Assembly (NCBI GenBank): GCA_031296935.1 | Contig: JAVDPD010000002.1 | Location: 1-64,000 of the forward strand | DNA from: Cerasicoccus maritimus | Lineage (GTDB): Bacteria > Verrucomicrobiota > Verrucomicrobiia > Opitutales > Cerasicoccaceae | Length of the DNA: 64,000 bases | Direction: 5' to 3' | In this document: positions 1-8,613 of the stretch, one piece after another | Layout: each line of letters begins with the position of its first letter | Position numbering within the stretch: position 1 is the stretch's first letter | Notes under the pieces: model-generated | What the model was told of the DNA's origin: nothing | The model's input: only the letters and a program-made list of their open reading frames with translations | Databases searched by the model: none | Made by a program: the position numbers and the translations under genes

Positions 1-75
1 ATCTGGCCGCGCTCGCGCTCTTCCTGGAGGCGGAGTTGGCCGCAGGCGGCATTGATGTCGTGGCATTGCTTCGTC

Positions 76-158
76 GGTTAGGGACGGTTGCCCTCAACCG
101 TCCGGTTTCCTCTATAGTCCAACTCACGTTGCGGACGGTTGTGGCAACCGTCCCTACC
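76..158. repeat. REP doublet (REPIN-like), copy 1
   Basis: Two palindromic units face each other. The left arm is GGACGGTTG-CCCT-CAACCGTCC. The right arm is its inverted relative, ending in GGCAACCGTCCCTACC. The whole can fold into one long hairpin. The same doublet recurs at 270-352 and 11213-11297. Confidence 0.85.
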
Positions 159-269
159 ATCGCGCTTCGCTAACCCTTCGCGGGTACGGGCTCGATCTGG
201 CCGCGCTCGCGCTCTTCCTGGAGGCGGAGTTGGCCGCAGGCGGCATTGATGTCGTGGCATTGCTTCGTC

Positions 270-352
270 GGGTAGGGACGGTTGCCGTCAACCGTCCGGT
301 TTCATCCATAGTCCAACTCAGGTTGCGGACGGTTGTGGCAACCGTCCCTACC
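270..352. repeat. REP doublet (REPIN-like), copy 2
   Basis: This is the copy carried by the second tandem unit, 194 bases after copy 1 and with only a few substitutions. It lies just beyond the rlmN stop codon (364-366 on the minus strand), so it would be transcribed as an rlmN 3' structure. Confidence 0.85.
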
Positions 353-363
353 ATTGCGCTTCG

Positions 364-1494
364 CTAACCCTTCGCTGGCACGGGCTCAATCTGGCCGCGC
401 TCGCGCTCTTCCTGGAGGCGGAGTTGGCCGCAGGCGGCATTGATGTCGTGGCCCTTTTCACGGCGCAATGTGGCGGAGACGCCAGCTTCGTGGAGCACTT
501 GCACAAAGGCGTCCTGCTGCGCTTCGCTGGGGCGAATCCAGTCCAGGCCCTGCACGGTGTTGTAGGGGATCAGGTTGACGTGCGCATGCAGGTTGCGGGC
601 GATCTTGGCGAGGCGCTGCGCTTGATCAAGCGAGTCGTTGATGTCCTGGATCAGGATGAATTCCAGGGTGATCATCCGGCCGTGCTTTTCAGAGAACGCC
701 TTGGCCGCAGGCAGCAGTTCCTTGAGCGGCCACTTGCGGTTGACGGGCATGATCTGCTCGCGGACTTCGTCGGTGGCGCCGTGGAGCGAAAGCGCGAGGC
801 GGAAGCCCATTGGTTCGTCGGCCAGGTCGTAAATGCGCGGCACGAGGCCGGACGTGGAAATCGTGATGCGGCGCGCGCCGAAGTTGAGGCCCCACTCGGC
901 GTTGAGGATCGTCAGCGCGCGCATGAGTGCGTCGTAATTCGCAAGTGGCTCGCCCATGCCCATGACAACGAGGTTGTCAAAGCTGGCCAACTCTTCGCTG
1001 GCGCGCGGGGTGTTGGGGTCTTCGCGTCGGCAGACTTCGATGAACTGCGCAACGATTTCGCCCGTGTGCAAATCCCGCTTCCAACCGGCGAGGCCACTCG
1101 CGCAAAACTTACACCCAAACGCGCAGCCCACCTGCGTGGAGATGCAAATCGTCTTGCGCGACTTATCCTGCCCAACGCCTTTTTGCGGGGCGCGGATGAT
1201 GACGGTTTCGATGAGCGAACGGTCGCCGAGCTGGAGGAGGAGCTTATCCGTCACGTCGCCAGAGCGCTTGTCGAGCACGGGCGTGGCGGGCGTGAACTCA
1301 AAAGTCTCGGCGAGCCAGGCGCGGAGCGGCTTGCTGAGGTTGGTCATGTCCTCGGCTGAGCTGGCGCGCTTCTTGTAGAGCCAGTCCATGATCTGCCCGG
1401 CGCGGAAGGGCTTTTCACCGCTGGCCACGAGGCGCTCGCGCAGGGACTCAAGGGTCTCTCCGTAAATCAGCGGTTTGTCAGGCGTGTATTTCAT
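364..1494 (-). CDS. rlmN: 23S rRNA/tRNA adenine-C2 methyltransferase RlmN
   Basis: A radical-SAM enzyme that methylates C2 of A2503 in 23S rRNA and of A37 in some tRNAs, using a methyl-cysteine intermediate. The 376-residue protein is close to the usual family length. The CxxxCxxC cluster motif is visible as CAFGCKFC (Cys124, Cys128, Cys131), and the C-terminal catalytic cysteine is in DINAACGQL. The first ATG (1494) gives the normal N-terminus. The gene is oriented alone, and its 3' end is copied twice downstream in a tandem repeat, but the gene itself is intact. Confidence 0.96.
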   Translation of the reverse strand: MKYTPDKPLIYGETLESLRERLVASGEKPFRAGQIMDWLYKKRASSAEDMTNLSKPLRAWLAETFEFTPATPVLDKRSGDVTDKLLLQLGDRSLIETVIIRAPQKGVGQDKSRKTICISTQVGCAFGCKFCASGLAGWKRDLHTGEIVAQFIEVCRREDPNTPRASEELASFDNLVVMGMGEPLANYDALMRALTILNAEWGLNFGARRITISTSGLVPRIYDLADEPMGFRLALSLHGATDEVREQIMPVNRKWPLKELLPAAKAFSEKHGRMITLEFILIQDINDSLDQAQRLAKIARNLHAHVNLIPYNTVQGLDWIRPSEAQQDAFVQVLHEAGVSATLRREKGHDINAACGQLRLQEERERGQIEPVPAKG

Positions 1495-1574
1495 GGGAAA
1501 ATTAGCGAGATAGCGAAACGCAGCTCAGCGCCGCTGGCAAGCGTGAACGAAGATCATGAACGGCCCGCTAGCCG

Positions 1575-2051
1575 CTATTCGCTAAACATCGCGCCGCGCA
1601 GCCGATTGATGTAGTCAATATCGGCTTCGGTGTAGATTGAGATCGAGGTGGTGAAAACCTGGCCATCGATGCGTTCGATGGTGATTCGGTCCCCGTCGAT
1701 ATCGATGATTTTTGCCTCCATCGTGCGTCCATCGTTGGCCGTGAAAATTCGGTATTCGGACTGCGTGTCGTCGGCGTTCATGACGCGCTGAGTGTTGACC
1801 AACGCCTGCTCTCGTGATTGCTGACGGACTTTATGATAGGCCGGAATTGCCATCGTCGCCAGCAGCCCAAGGATGATAATCGTAAGGGGCGCATAGAAGA
1901 TGATGAAGCTGCGTGCATAATTCTGCAGCGAAGTCTTCGTATTATACGCAAACGACCAATACAGCAACATGACGATGTTAAGCAAAGGGATGGCCAAGAG
2001 GATATGCACCACCACCCACTCTCCGAAACTGACATCTTCGCTCTTCGACAT
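1575..2051 (-). CDS. Small membrane protein with SHD1-like C-terminal domain
   Basis: A 158-residue protein with two predicted membrane helices (about residues 10-35 and 48-70). A short soluble domain follows (about 98-150) with the pattern R.F....GR.xEA.I...D.D.ITI.R.DG..F......Y...D..YI. That pattern resembles SLA1-homology-domain-1 repeats, which are common in Planctomycetes and Verrucomicrobia secreted proteins. The function is unknown. It could be a membrane-anchored protein-interaction module. It ends about 80 bases from the rlmN start on the same strand, so co-transcription with rlmN is possible. Confidence 0.75.
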   Translation of the reverse strand: MSKSEDVSFGEWVVVHILLAIPLLNIVMLLYWSFAYNTKTSLQNYARSFIIFYAPLTIIILGLLATMAIPAYHKVRQQSREQALVNTQRVMNADDTQSEYRIFTANDGRTMEAKIIDIDGDRITIERIDGQVFTTSISIYTEADIDYINRLRGAMFSE

Positions 2052-2312
2052 GGGGCAGGATCATGGAACCCGTTTGGGGCAATGCAAGGTTTTGTGTGTA
2101 TAAAATATTATTGTTTACGCAGTTTGAATATTTATACCTCCGGGATTTCCAAGTGGCGATTCCAGGTGTCTTTAAAAATTTCTTAACGCGCTAGGCCGGA
2201 AAAGTGTATGCTTGGCCTTGGGCTGGTGCATTCACGAATTGCCTGCGTTTTGTTAAACTCTGCGGCAGCAATCTCCCCCTGAGTTTGTGAACCTCGTTAA
2301 CCCCCACTCGCC

Positions 2313-5300
2313 ATGAAGTTACCTGATGTCTTGGCGGCCCGCGCTACTCGGGCCCTGCCTGTTTGGATGCTGTCTGTATCGCTCTGGGCAACTGCCACGA
2401 CGGCCGTTGCGCAATCCCAACTGCTCAACCTCGACATGCCCGCCGATGGCACCCGCTACGACTCGTATGACGAGTTTACCAGCGGTTCGCCGGACTACGA
2501 TAAACGTTGGCCGGCCAACTACGGTGAGGGCCACGTAACGCTGTGGCGCGATGGAAAGTTTGCCGCCTACAGCATCACCGTTGATGACAACAACAAGCCG
2601 GACTGGCCATTCTGGCAAAGCGTCGCCGACACCTATGGCTGGCAGATCACGTGGTTTGTCATCGTACATCCGTTCGTGTGGGATGTCTACACCGACACTG
2701 TGGGCAACAACACCAGCTACTATGGGACGCTCGCCGAGTGGGGGCAGATGGCCGCCGCCGGGCATGACGTGCAACTACATGGCACCAGCGACATGAACGT
2801 GCTCACGGCCACTGAGTATGAAAACGAAATCCTGCTGACCAAGGCCGCGCTCGAAGGAGCCACGGGCAACGACGTTTTGTCGTTCGCTTACCCGTGGGGC
2901 GCCACCGAAAGCGAAGACGGTCTGCATGATTACCGCGCGGTCATTGCCGATCACCTCATCGCCGCGCGCGGTGTGCGGGGCGGGGTATCGCCGGTGCACT
3001 TGATGGATTTTCTGGAAACGAATATGCTCGGCTCGAATGCCCTCGTCGACGGCGAGCCCGGGCAATTGTTTGCCCGCTACAATGACCCGCGCAGCTACCT
3101 TTACTCGGGACATCGCGGTTGGTGTATCTCGCTCAACCACGGTGTGTCGAGCTCGCAGGCCACAGTGTTGGAAACGCTCGACTGGGTGAAGGCGCACGAG
3201 GACGAATTCTACGTGGCGTCGTTTACCGAGGTCGCGAAGTATGCGCAGCAGCGCGAGTCGTCGGCGCTCAGCATCACGCTCGTGGGCCCGGAGCAAATCG
3301 AGTTTACGGTCAGTGATGCGATGGACGACACGATCTTCGATATTCCGCTGACGGTAAAGCTCCGCGTCGATGAAACCTGGACCGCGATCGAGGCCACGCA
3401 AGCCGGCGCGCCGGTCAATGCGCGCTTGGTCGAACACGAGGGCGTCAACTACGCGCTGGTCGACGCCGTGCCCGACGCGGGTGTAGTGGTCGTCACGAAT
3501 GGCCCGTCTGCGCCACTCGCGGTTACCGCAACTTACGCGGCCTTCGATGGCGTGAATATTAACTACGTCACCGCGGGGCCAAGCATCACCGCGACCAGTG
3601 GCTACCGCGACGCCACGCCCGGCGGCGCCTACTATCGCTACACCGATATGGACAGCATCACCAGCGGCTCGCAGTTCTTCGATCTGACCAATGGCAACAC
3701 TTTTGCCGGTGAAAACTCGCCCGCGATTTACGGCGCCGCGGCTTGGCGTGATAATGCCCGCGCCGACGATACCTCAAACTCCTGGCTGACCACGCTCAAG
3801 TGGATCGATGATATATGGACGCAGCCCGGCACAGATGTGCTACAGGTGCGTTTGCCCAGTGACAGCTCCGTCTTCACGCCGGACGACGCGTTTGGCGCCT
3901 TGTTGTTCGACGTCAACGCTGCGCCCGCTGAAGAGCTCGCCGCGATGCGGGTGCAGGCCATGCTTGGCCGCGACGAAGACGCCAACTTCAGCGCCGAGTT
4001 TCGCTACGCAGTCGTGAGTGGCGGCACGGTTTATGTGTCCAGCGCGACCTTCGACCTGACGACCGACTGGACAGATGTGGAGCTGCCTGACGCCACCGCC
4101 GTTCAATGGGCCGCGTGGAACCCAGCCAGCGTTGAAGAGCTGGAGTTCACTGGTGGTTCGTTCAGCAGCCTCGTGCTCAACGACATCACCAAGGCCGGCA
4201 TCGTTTACACGATGTCGGATACGGACGACGCGTCTTACAGCCTCTTCCAATTGAGCCAGGTGATCATCGATGTCGGGAGTGCGCCGCAATACGCCTGGGC
4301 GCCGATTGAAATCCTCGCCGAAGGCGAGTTGACTGATCCGCTCGGTGGCGGTGAAGGCGAGCAACACCCGCGCGGTTTTGCGCGCTCGGTGTCGAACCCG
4401 GATTACGTTTACGCGGGCATCGATGTGGGCGGCTCGTGGTATAGCCCGGACGGCGGCGTGTCGTGGATTAAAAACCGCGACGCCGGTCTCTTCGCGCACG
4501 GTTTTTCATCGCTCGTCGTGGACCCGACGGACCCGCTCAAGATCTACGCGCATTGCTATGTGCCCGCCAGCAGCGGCGCGGATTTCGCCGATGCGCTGGT
4601 AAACCAAGAGGGCGTTTACTACAGCGCCGACGGCGGCCAAAACTGGGAGCTGCTGATCTCGTGGCCGAGCGAAAATTCGCACACCGCAACCTACCGCTTG
4701 TGGCGCACGATGATGGCGCCTGTCGTCGGCGTGAACGCGACCGATTGGTATGCGTGCATTGACGGCAGCGGCATCTGGAAAATCACCGACCCACGCGACG
4801 GCTCTACGCCGACGGCCACGCAACTCGTCAGCGATACGAACGAGCTGCTGTATTACACGGCAACGACGTTTACCGACAACGGCGTGGACTACTTCGTTTA
4901 CGGGAATTCGTCGGGCCTCTTCCGCCGCGAAATTCAGGCCAATGCACTCGGTGCCGCTATCGATTACAGCGTGCCGCTGATCACTGCGCCGAACACCGGC
5001 TACGAAGGCGGTATCGTCTCCATTTACATCAACCCGACCGACCCGAACGAAGTCTGGGCTGCGCGGCGTTGGGATCGTCCGTATCGCTCGGTCAACGCAC
5101 TCTCCGGCAGCCCGACTTGGGTGGAGATGGCAGGCCAGAAATCGACGGGCTCCGCCGCAACGTGGAGCTCCTGGTTTACCGACGACATGATCATGGCCGT
5201 GACGCCATTCGATGGTGCCGGGCACATGACGACGATCGACGACGGCGGTGTGAATCGCACCGTGCCCGCGCTTGGTTTCATGTCGACGGCGAGCTATGTG

Positions 5301-6719
5301 TGGCGCCTTGTGTGGGATGGCGCAACGCCGATCTGGCGACGCTATGGCGAGGCTGATGGCATGGATGCCGACTTCGCCAAACGCGATGCCTTGCTCACTT
5401 ATAAAAAGGCACCCTTCGGCGCGCACGCCGGCTATGGCTACAACCCGAACGACGCGAGCGACGTTGCCGCCTTTGGCACCGCAACGTTCTGGAAAACCAA
5501 CAGCGGCGGCGACCAGGTGGACGGCGAACCGGGATGGCGTCAGACCGGCTATGGCTACACCGGCTTCGCCGTGCAGTTGGGCATGAACGGCATCTACATC
5601 GACGACAACGACCCGAACAACATGTGGTTCCCTTGGAACGATGTGGGCATCGGCCGCACGCACAATGCCGGCGCCAGCTTCGATGCGTTGGGCACCGTTC
5701 CGCGCGGCACGAGCAGCTCCGCCGCCGTAGATGAATTCTACTGGAGCAGCGCGGGTAACGTGGTCGTCAACCCGGACAATTCAGAAATGGCCGTTGCTAT
5801 CATGGGCTATTATACGGGCGCAAAGCTGAAGGCCGCGCTGACCACCGATGGCGGCGCCAGCTGGAGCGTTGCTTCGACGGACCCAAGCCACTTCATCGGT
5901 GGCGGATCAGCGGCGGGCGGAGTATATGTGCGCATCCCGGACGGGCAGGGCGGGCTCACCCCGCGTGCCTTCCTCGGCTGCCTTTATAACACCAACGCCG
6001 CTGCCACGAGCTGGGCGAAGATTGACGCCTATGCCGACCGCAATCAAACGACTGGCTACGAAGCGCCGCAGGACGGCAAGATCTACGCTGTCTTTGGTGC
6101 CAGCACGGGCAACGGTGAACGCAATCCCGACTCGCCGACGCTCTACGCGCTACGCGCTGATGGCTCCAACGAGCTTGTCCGCGGTGAGCCTGATCCCACG
6201 AAGGCCAGCGGCTACGCGTGGTATCGCTTGTTCAAGTGGCCGTTTAACGTGAAGAGCCTCACCGGCAGTGGTCTGGCGGCCGTTTCTCCGGCCAATGAAA
6301 ACATCGTCTTCGGCGCTGAGGCCATCGACAATGGCGAGACTTACGTCGGCACGCAGTACGGCCAGCTCATCACGCGCTTCGACTTCACGGGGCAGATTGT
6401 TGCGAACAACTTCCCCTACGTGCAGGCCGACTTCATGCCGCACCAAACGGACATCCCCGGCGTGGACAGCGATCAAATAAACATGATCACCGACCTCGCC
6501 GCCGATCCGTTTGACGACCGCGTGGTTTACGTAACGACAGGCGCCGCGGGCTTGCCCTGCGTGTTCAAAGTCACCTTCGAAACCGGCGGCAGCGTGGTCA
6601 TCGAAGACCTCTCCGACGATCTCCCGCTCTGCGGCATGTATTCGATCACGTATAACCCGCACACAAACAGCCTGCTCGTCGGTGGCTTCTCCGGTACGTG
6701 GGAGCGTTCGCTCGATTAA
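2313..6719 (+). CDS. Large secreted protein: polysaccharide-deacetylase-like domain plus BNR/VPS10-type propeller
   Basis: A 1468-residue protein with an N-terminal signal peptide (about 1-34, ending near TAVAQS). Residues about 70-300 resemble the NodB/polysaccharide deacetylase fold: ITVDD near the start, H in DVQLHGT, and FAYPWG. A beta-rich middle (about 400-670) looks like a carbohydrate-binding module. From about 690 to the end, recurrent Asp-box-like motifs (YSPDGGVSW, YYSADGGQNW, LTTDGGASW) and 'NP..P..VY' strand starts indicate a sortilin/xyloglucanase-type beta-propeller. It probably acts outside the cytoplasm on a polysaccharide. The substrate cannot be read from sequence. No outer-membrane sorting tag is seen. 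A rho-independent terminator follows. Confidence 0.8.
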   Translation: MKLPDVLAARATRALPVWMLSVSLWATATTAVAQSQLLNLDMPADGTRYDSYDEFTSGSPDYDKRWPANYGEGHVTLWRDGKFAAYSITVDDNNKPDWPFWQSVADTYGWQITWFVIVHPFVWDVYTDTVGNNTSYYGTLAEWGQMAAAGHDVQLHGTSDMNVLTATEYENEILLTKAALEGATGNDVLSFAYPWGATESEDGLHDYRAVIADHLIAARGVRGGVSPVHLMDFLETNMLGSNALVDGEPGQLFARYNDPRSYLYSGHRGWCISLNHGVSSSQATVLETLDWVKAHEDEFYVASFTEVAKYAQQRESSALSITLVGPEQIEFTVSDAMDDTIFDIPLTVKLRVDETWTAIEATQAGAPVNARLVEHEGVNYALVDAVPDAGVVVVTNGPSAPLAVTATYAAFDGVNINYVTAGPSITATSGYRDATPGGAYYRYTDMDSITSGSQFFDLTNGNTFAGENSPAIYGAAAWRDNARADDTSNSWLTTLKWIDDIWTQPGTDVLQVRLPSDSSVFTPDDAFGALLFDVNAAPAEELAAMRVQAMLGRDEDANFSAEFRYAVVSGGTVYVSSATFDLTTDWTDVELPDATAVQWAAWNPASVEELEFTGGSFSSLVLNDITKAGIVYTMSDTDDASYSLFQLSQVIIDVGSAPQYAWAPIEILAEGELTDPLGGGEGEQHPRGFARSVSNPDYVYAGIDVGGSWYSPDGGVSWIKNRDAGLFAHGFSSLVVDPTDPLKIYAHCYVPASSGADFADALVNQEGVYYSADGGQNWELLISWPSENSHTATYRLWRTMMAPVVGVNATDWYACIDGSGIWKITDPRDGSTPTATQLVSDTNELLYYTATTFTDNGVDYFVYGNSSGLFRREIQANALGAAIDYSVPLITAPNTGYEGGIVSIYINPTDPNEVWAARRWDRPYRSVNALSGSPTWVEMAGQKSTGSAATWSSWFTDDMIMAVTPFDGAGHMTTIDDGGVNRTVPALGFMSTASYVWRLVWDGATPIWRRYGEADGMDADFAKRDALLTYKKAPFGAHAGYGYNPNDASDVAAFGTATFWKTNSGGDQVDGEPGWRQTGYGYTGFAVQLGMNGIYIDDNDPNNMWFPWNDVGIGRTHNAGASFDALGTVPRGTSSSAAVDEFYWSSAGNVVVNPDNSEMAVAIMGYYTGAKLKAALTTDGGASWSVASTDPSHFIGGGSAAGGVYVRIPDGQGGLTPRAFLGCLYNTNAAATSWAKIDAYADRNQTTGYEAPQDGKIYAVFGASTGNGERNPDSPTLYALRADGSNELVRGEPDPTKASGYAWYRLFKWPFNVKSLTGSGLAAVSPANENIVFGAEAIDNGETYVGTQYGQLITRFDFTGQIVANNFPYVQADFMPHQTDIPGVDSDQINMITDLAADPFDDRVVYVTTGAAGLPCVFKVTFETGGSVVIEDLSDDLPLCGMYSITYNPHTNSLLVGGFSGTWERSLD

Positions 6720-6740
6720 GCAACCAATGCTTTGAGCAAA

Positions 6741-6773
6741 GCGCCGGTTGGTAAATCCCAGCCGGCGTTTTTT
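6741..6773 (+). terminator. Rho-independent terminator after the secreted propeller protein
   Basis: A GC-rich ten-pair stem (CGCCGGTTGG, 6742-6751, with CCAGCCGGCG, 6758-6767; one G-U pair) has a six-base loop and is followed by a run of six T. It lies 22 bases beyond the stop codon. Confidence 0.9.
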
Positions 6774-6947
6774 ATTACGCGTTTACTTGCGGTTACGACG
6801 CTGGAAAATGAATGGAATGATGGCGGCGCCGATGCCTGGGTGATGAAGTTTGTGCATCGTGCTGAATTCCCTATTAGTGTCAATTTGTGTGGTAAATTAA
6901 AATAAATGCAAAATGACTCAAAACAACACAAGAAACTCTGTTTTAAT

Positions 6948-7754
6948 TTAATGGCGTAAGGTAAGGAATTCGATCACGTGGTCATTAAACGCATCGGGCG
7001 CTTCAAGATTCGTCAAATGGCCGACACCGGGCAACGTCACCATTTTTGCATTGGGAATGCGCTGATGCGTGATGTTGACCACATCCTGAAACTCCGGGAT
7101 TTCGTGCTCGCCGACCATGACGAGTGTCGGGGTTTGGATCGATGAAAGTTGTTCGAGCGCCGATGGTGCTACGAGCCGCTGCGGGTCTGCATGAAGCCAG
7201 TGCCAGCCGGAGTAGTCCCCGACGATTTTGCGGACTGTTGGTGCCAGTTGCTCATTGGCCAGCGCTGGGGCAAAGAGGCCGCTGCTCAGCCAATGTTTGC
7301 GCGCTGCGTCGACGCCTTGCGTTTGCGCGAACTGAACGACCTCCGCATTGAACTCCGCAAACGCCTTCCACGGGTAGCCGTTGATGCCGGCGTCGGCGAG
7401 GATGAGTCGCTTCACCGCTTCGGGATAAGTCAGCGCAAACTCCGCCGCGATGAGGCCACCGCGCGACAGCCCGAGCACGTGCGCTTGCCGGATGCCGCAG
7501 TGATCCAGCAGCGCCATGAGGTCGCCCGCATGCGAGTAGGGGCCAGTGGGCAGCGACGATTTTCCAAAGCCACGCAGGTCATAACGCAGCACTTGGAAGC
7601 GCCGGGACAACGCCTCCACTTGCGGCGCCCACATCCGCAAGTCCAGCGTGTTGCCATGAATCAATACCAGCGCCTCGCCCGCGCCACTTAGCTCATAGTG
7701 GATCTGCGCGCCGTTGATCACGGCAAAATTAGGAGATGGATGGTGTGCGCTCAC
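6948..7754 (-). CDS. Alpha/beta-fold hydrolase
   Basis: A 268-residue cytoplasmic alpha/beta hydrolase resembling 3-oxoadipate enol-lactonase/esterase relatives. Visible features are the oxyanion segment LIHGN near residue 32, the nucleophile elbow LGLSRGG (serine near residue 97), a late aspartate/glutamate in VMVGEHE, and the catalytic histidine in GVGHLTNLEAP. No neighbouring catabolic genes specify the substrate. The start at 7754 gives a normal N-terminus. Confidence 0.9.
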   Translation of the reverse strand: MSAHHPSPNFAVINGAQIHYELSGAGEALVLIHGNTLDLRMWAPQVEALSRRFQVLRYDLRGFGKSSLPTGPYSHAGDLMALLDHCGIRQAHVLGLSRGGLIAAEFALTYPEAVKRLILADAGINGYPWKAFAEFNAEVVQFAQTQGVDAARKHWLSSGLFAPALANEQLAPTVRKIVGDYSGWHWLHADPQRLVAPSALEQLSSIQTPTLVMVGEHEIPEFQDVVNITHQRIPNAKMVTLPGVGHLTNLEAPDAFNDHVIEFLTLRH

Positions 7755-8613
7755 TTCAGCTAGACGGATGCTTCACGCGAGGCAGCGCAGGCGCGAATAT
7801 TTTTTCAAAAAAAATTCTGGGCGATCCGCTTTTCGGGGCATCGCGGGCGCTTTCGGCACCACTGAGCACGAGTGAGTATTAGTCAGTGGCTTTCACTATT
7901 AGTGAGTAGCTCTCAGTGGCGCCGGATATTCGATGTGAGTCAGAAAAAGTGCCCCACCGAGCCAACTGAACCAACTGAGCCTGTGTAGCCAGCTGAGTCA
8001 TTGCTGGAGTTGAGGAGGCATGGTAAAATATTCGGCATGAACCCATCAAATCAACCTCCACTGGAAAGCCGCCACCCGCCGTAGCGGGGTGGTTAGTCGA
8101 GCCCATGTCGCCGGGAGCGGATTCGTTCGCGGCGTGGATTTGGAATCGTGACGCGGGCCCATTCGCCGGCCGACTTGGTGACAGCAACCAGCCGCGCGAC
8201 GCCCGTAGATTTTAATGCCGCCTGAAGAGTCGATCTAGCAAATCGATGCTTCAGCGCGGCCCAACTCCGCGCCCGATTATGCCAGCTTCCCCTCCGGGCA
8301 TGGGCGTTTATGCGCGCGACACAACGGCGCGTTCATCCGCTCTTGCGACGCATCCCCATGCGCAGGCGGGCGGAGCTGTGTTCTTTGATATAAAATTTTC
8401 CGGGTTTTACCCCCCCCCCGCCCCCTGCTGGAGCTTCTGGGGAATGGAATGCTGTTATTCGTTCTGATATCTTCTGGAGGGCAACGCTTCGTCGTTGCCG
8501 CAACCTGCGGGTTACTCTGCTGGCTCGAAAGTAGCGTCGCCAAAAAGCGACTGCGGCAACGACGAAGCGTTGCCCTCCAGGCCTTCATTTAATGAAGGCA
8601 CTCTCTCTCGACC
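7755..8613. other. Intergenic region without a convincing gene
   Basis: About 860 bases with no open frame that looks real on either strand. It contains short GTGAGT/GAGTCA-like low-complexity stretches near 7870-8000, a CCACCCGC/GCGGGGTGG hairpin near 8072-8092, and a long perfect inverted repeat at 8474-8580 (listed separately). It may be decayed coding sequence, but no family is recognisable. Confidence 0.6.
8474..8580. repeat. Long perfect inverted repeat, second REP-doublet class
   Basis: The 29-base arms at 8474-8502 and 8552-8580 are perfect reverse complements separated by 49 bases. Each arm itself contains the palindrome GGCAACG-N6-CGTTGCC, so the whole is a doublet of inverted REP-like units. 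It differs in sequence from the GGACGGTTG family. It lies just downstream of the fusion gene that ends at 8614. Confidence 0.9.

Larger units (their letters stand above)
1..388. repeat. 194-bp tandem repeat containing rlmN 3' end fragments
   Basis: Two near-identical units (1-194 and 195-388) precede the genuine rlmN end, which starts a third, partial copy at 389. Each unit holds about 56 bases matching the rlmN 3' end (389-445), then a REP doublet, then the last codons and stop region of rlmN. The units therefore look like serial duplications of the rlmN tail plus its downstream REP doublet. Only a few bases differ between units, suggesting recent origin. The array may extend beyond the left edge. 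It codes for nothing evident. Confidence 0.9.

Noticed and set aside
1..388. Tandem repeats considered as a CRISPR array
   Set aside because: Only two long near-identical 194-base units occur, containing gene-tail sequence, with no short repeat/unique spacer pattern and no cas genes.
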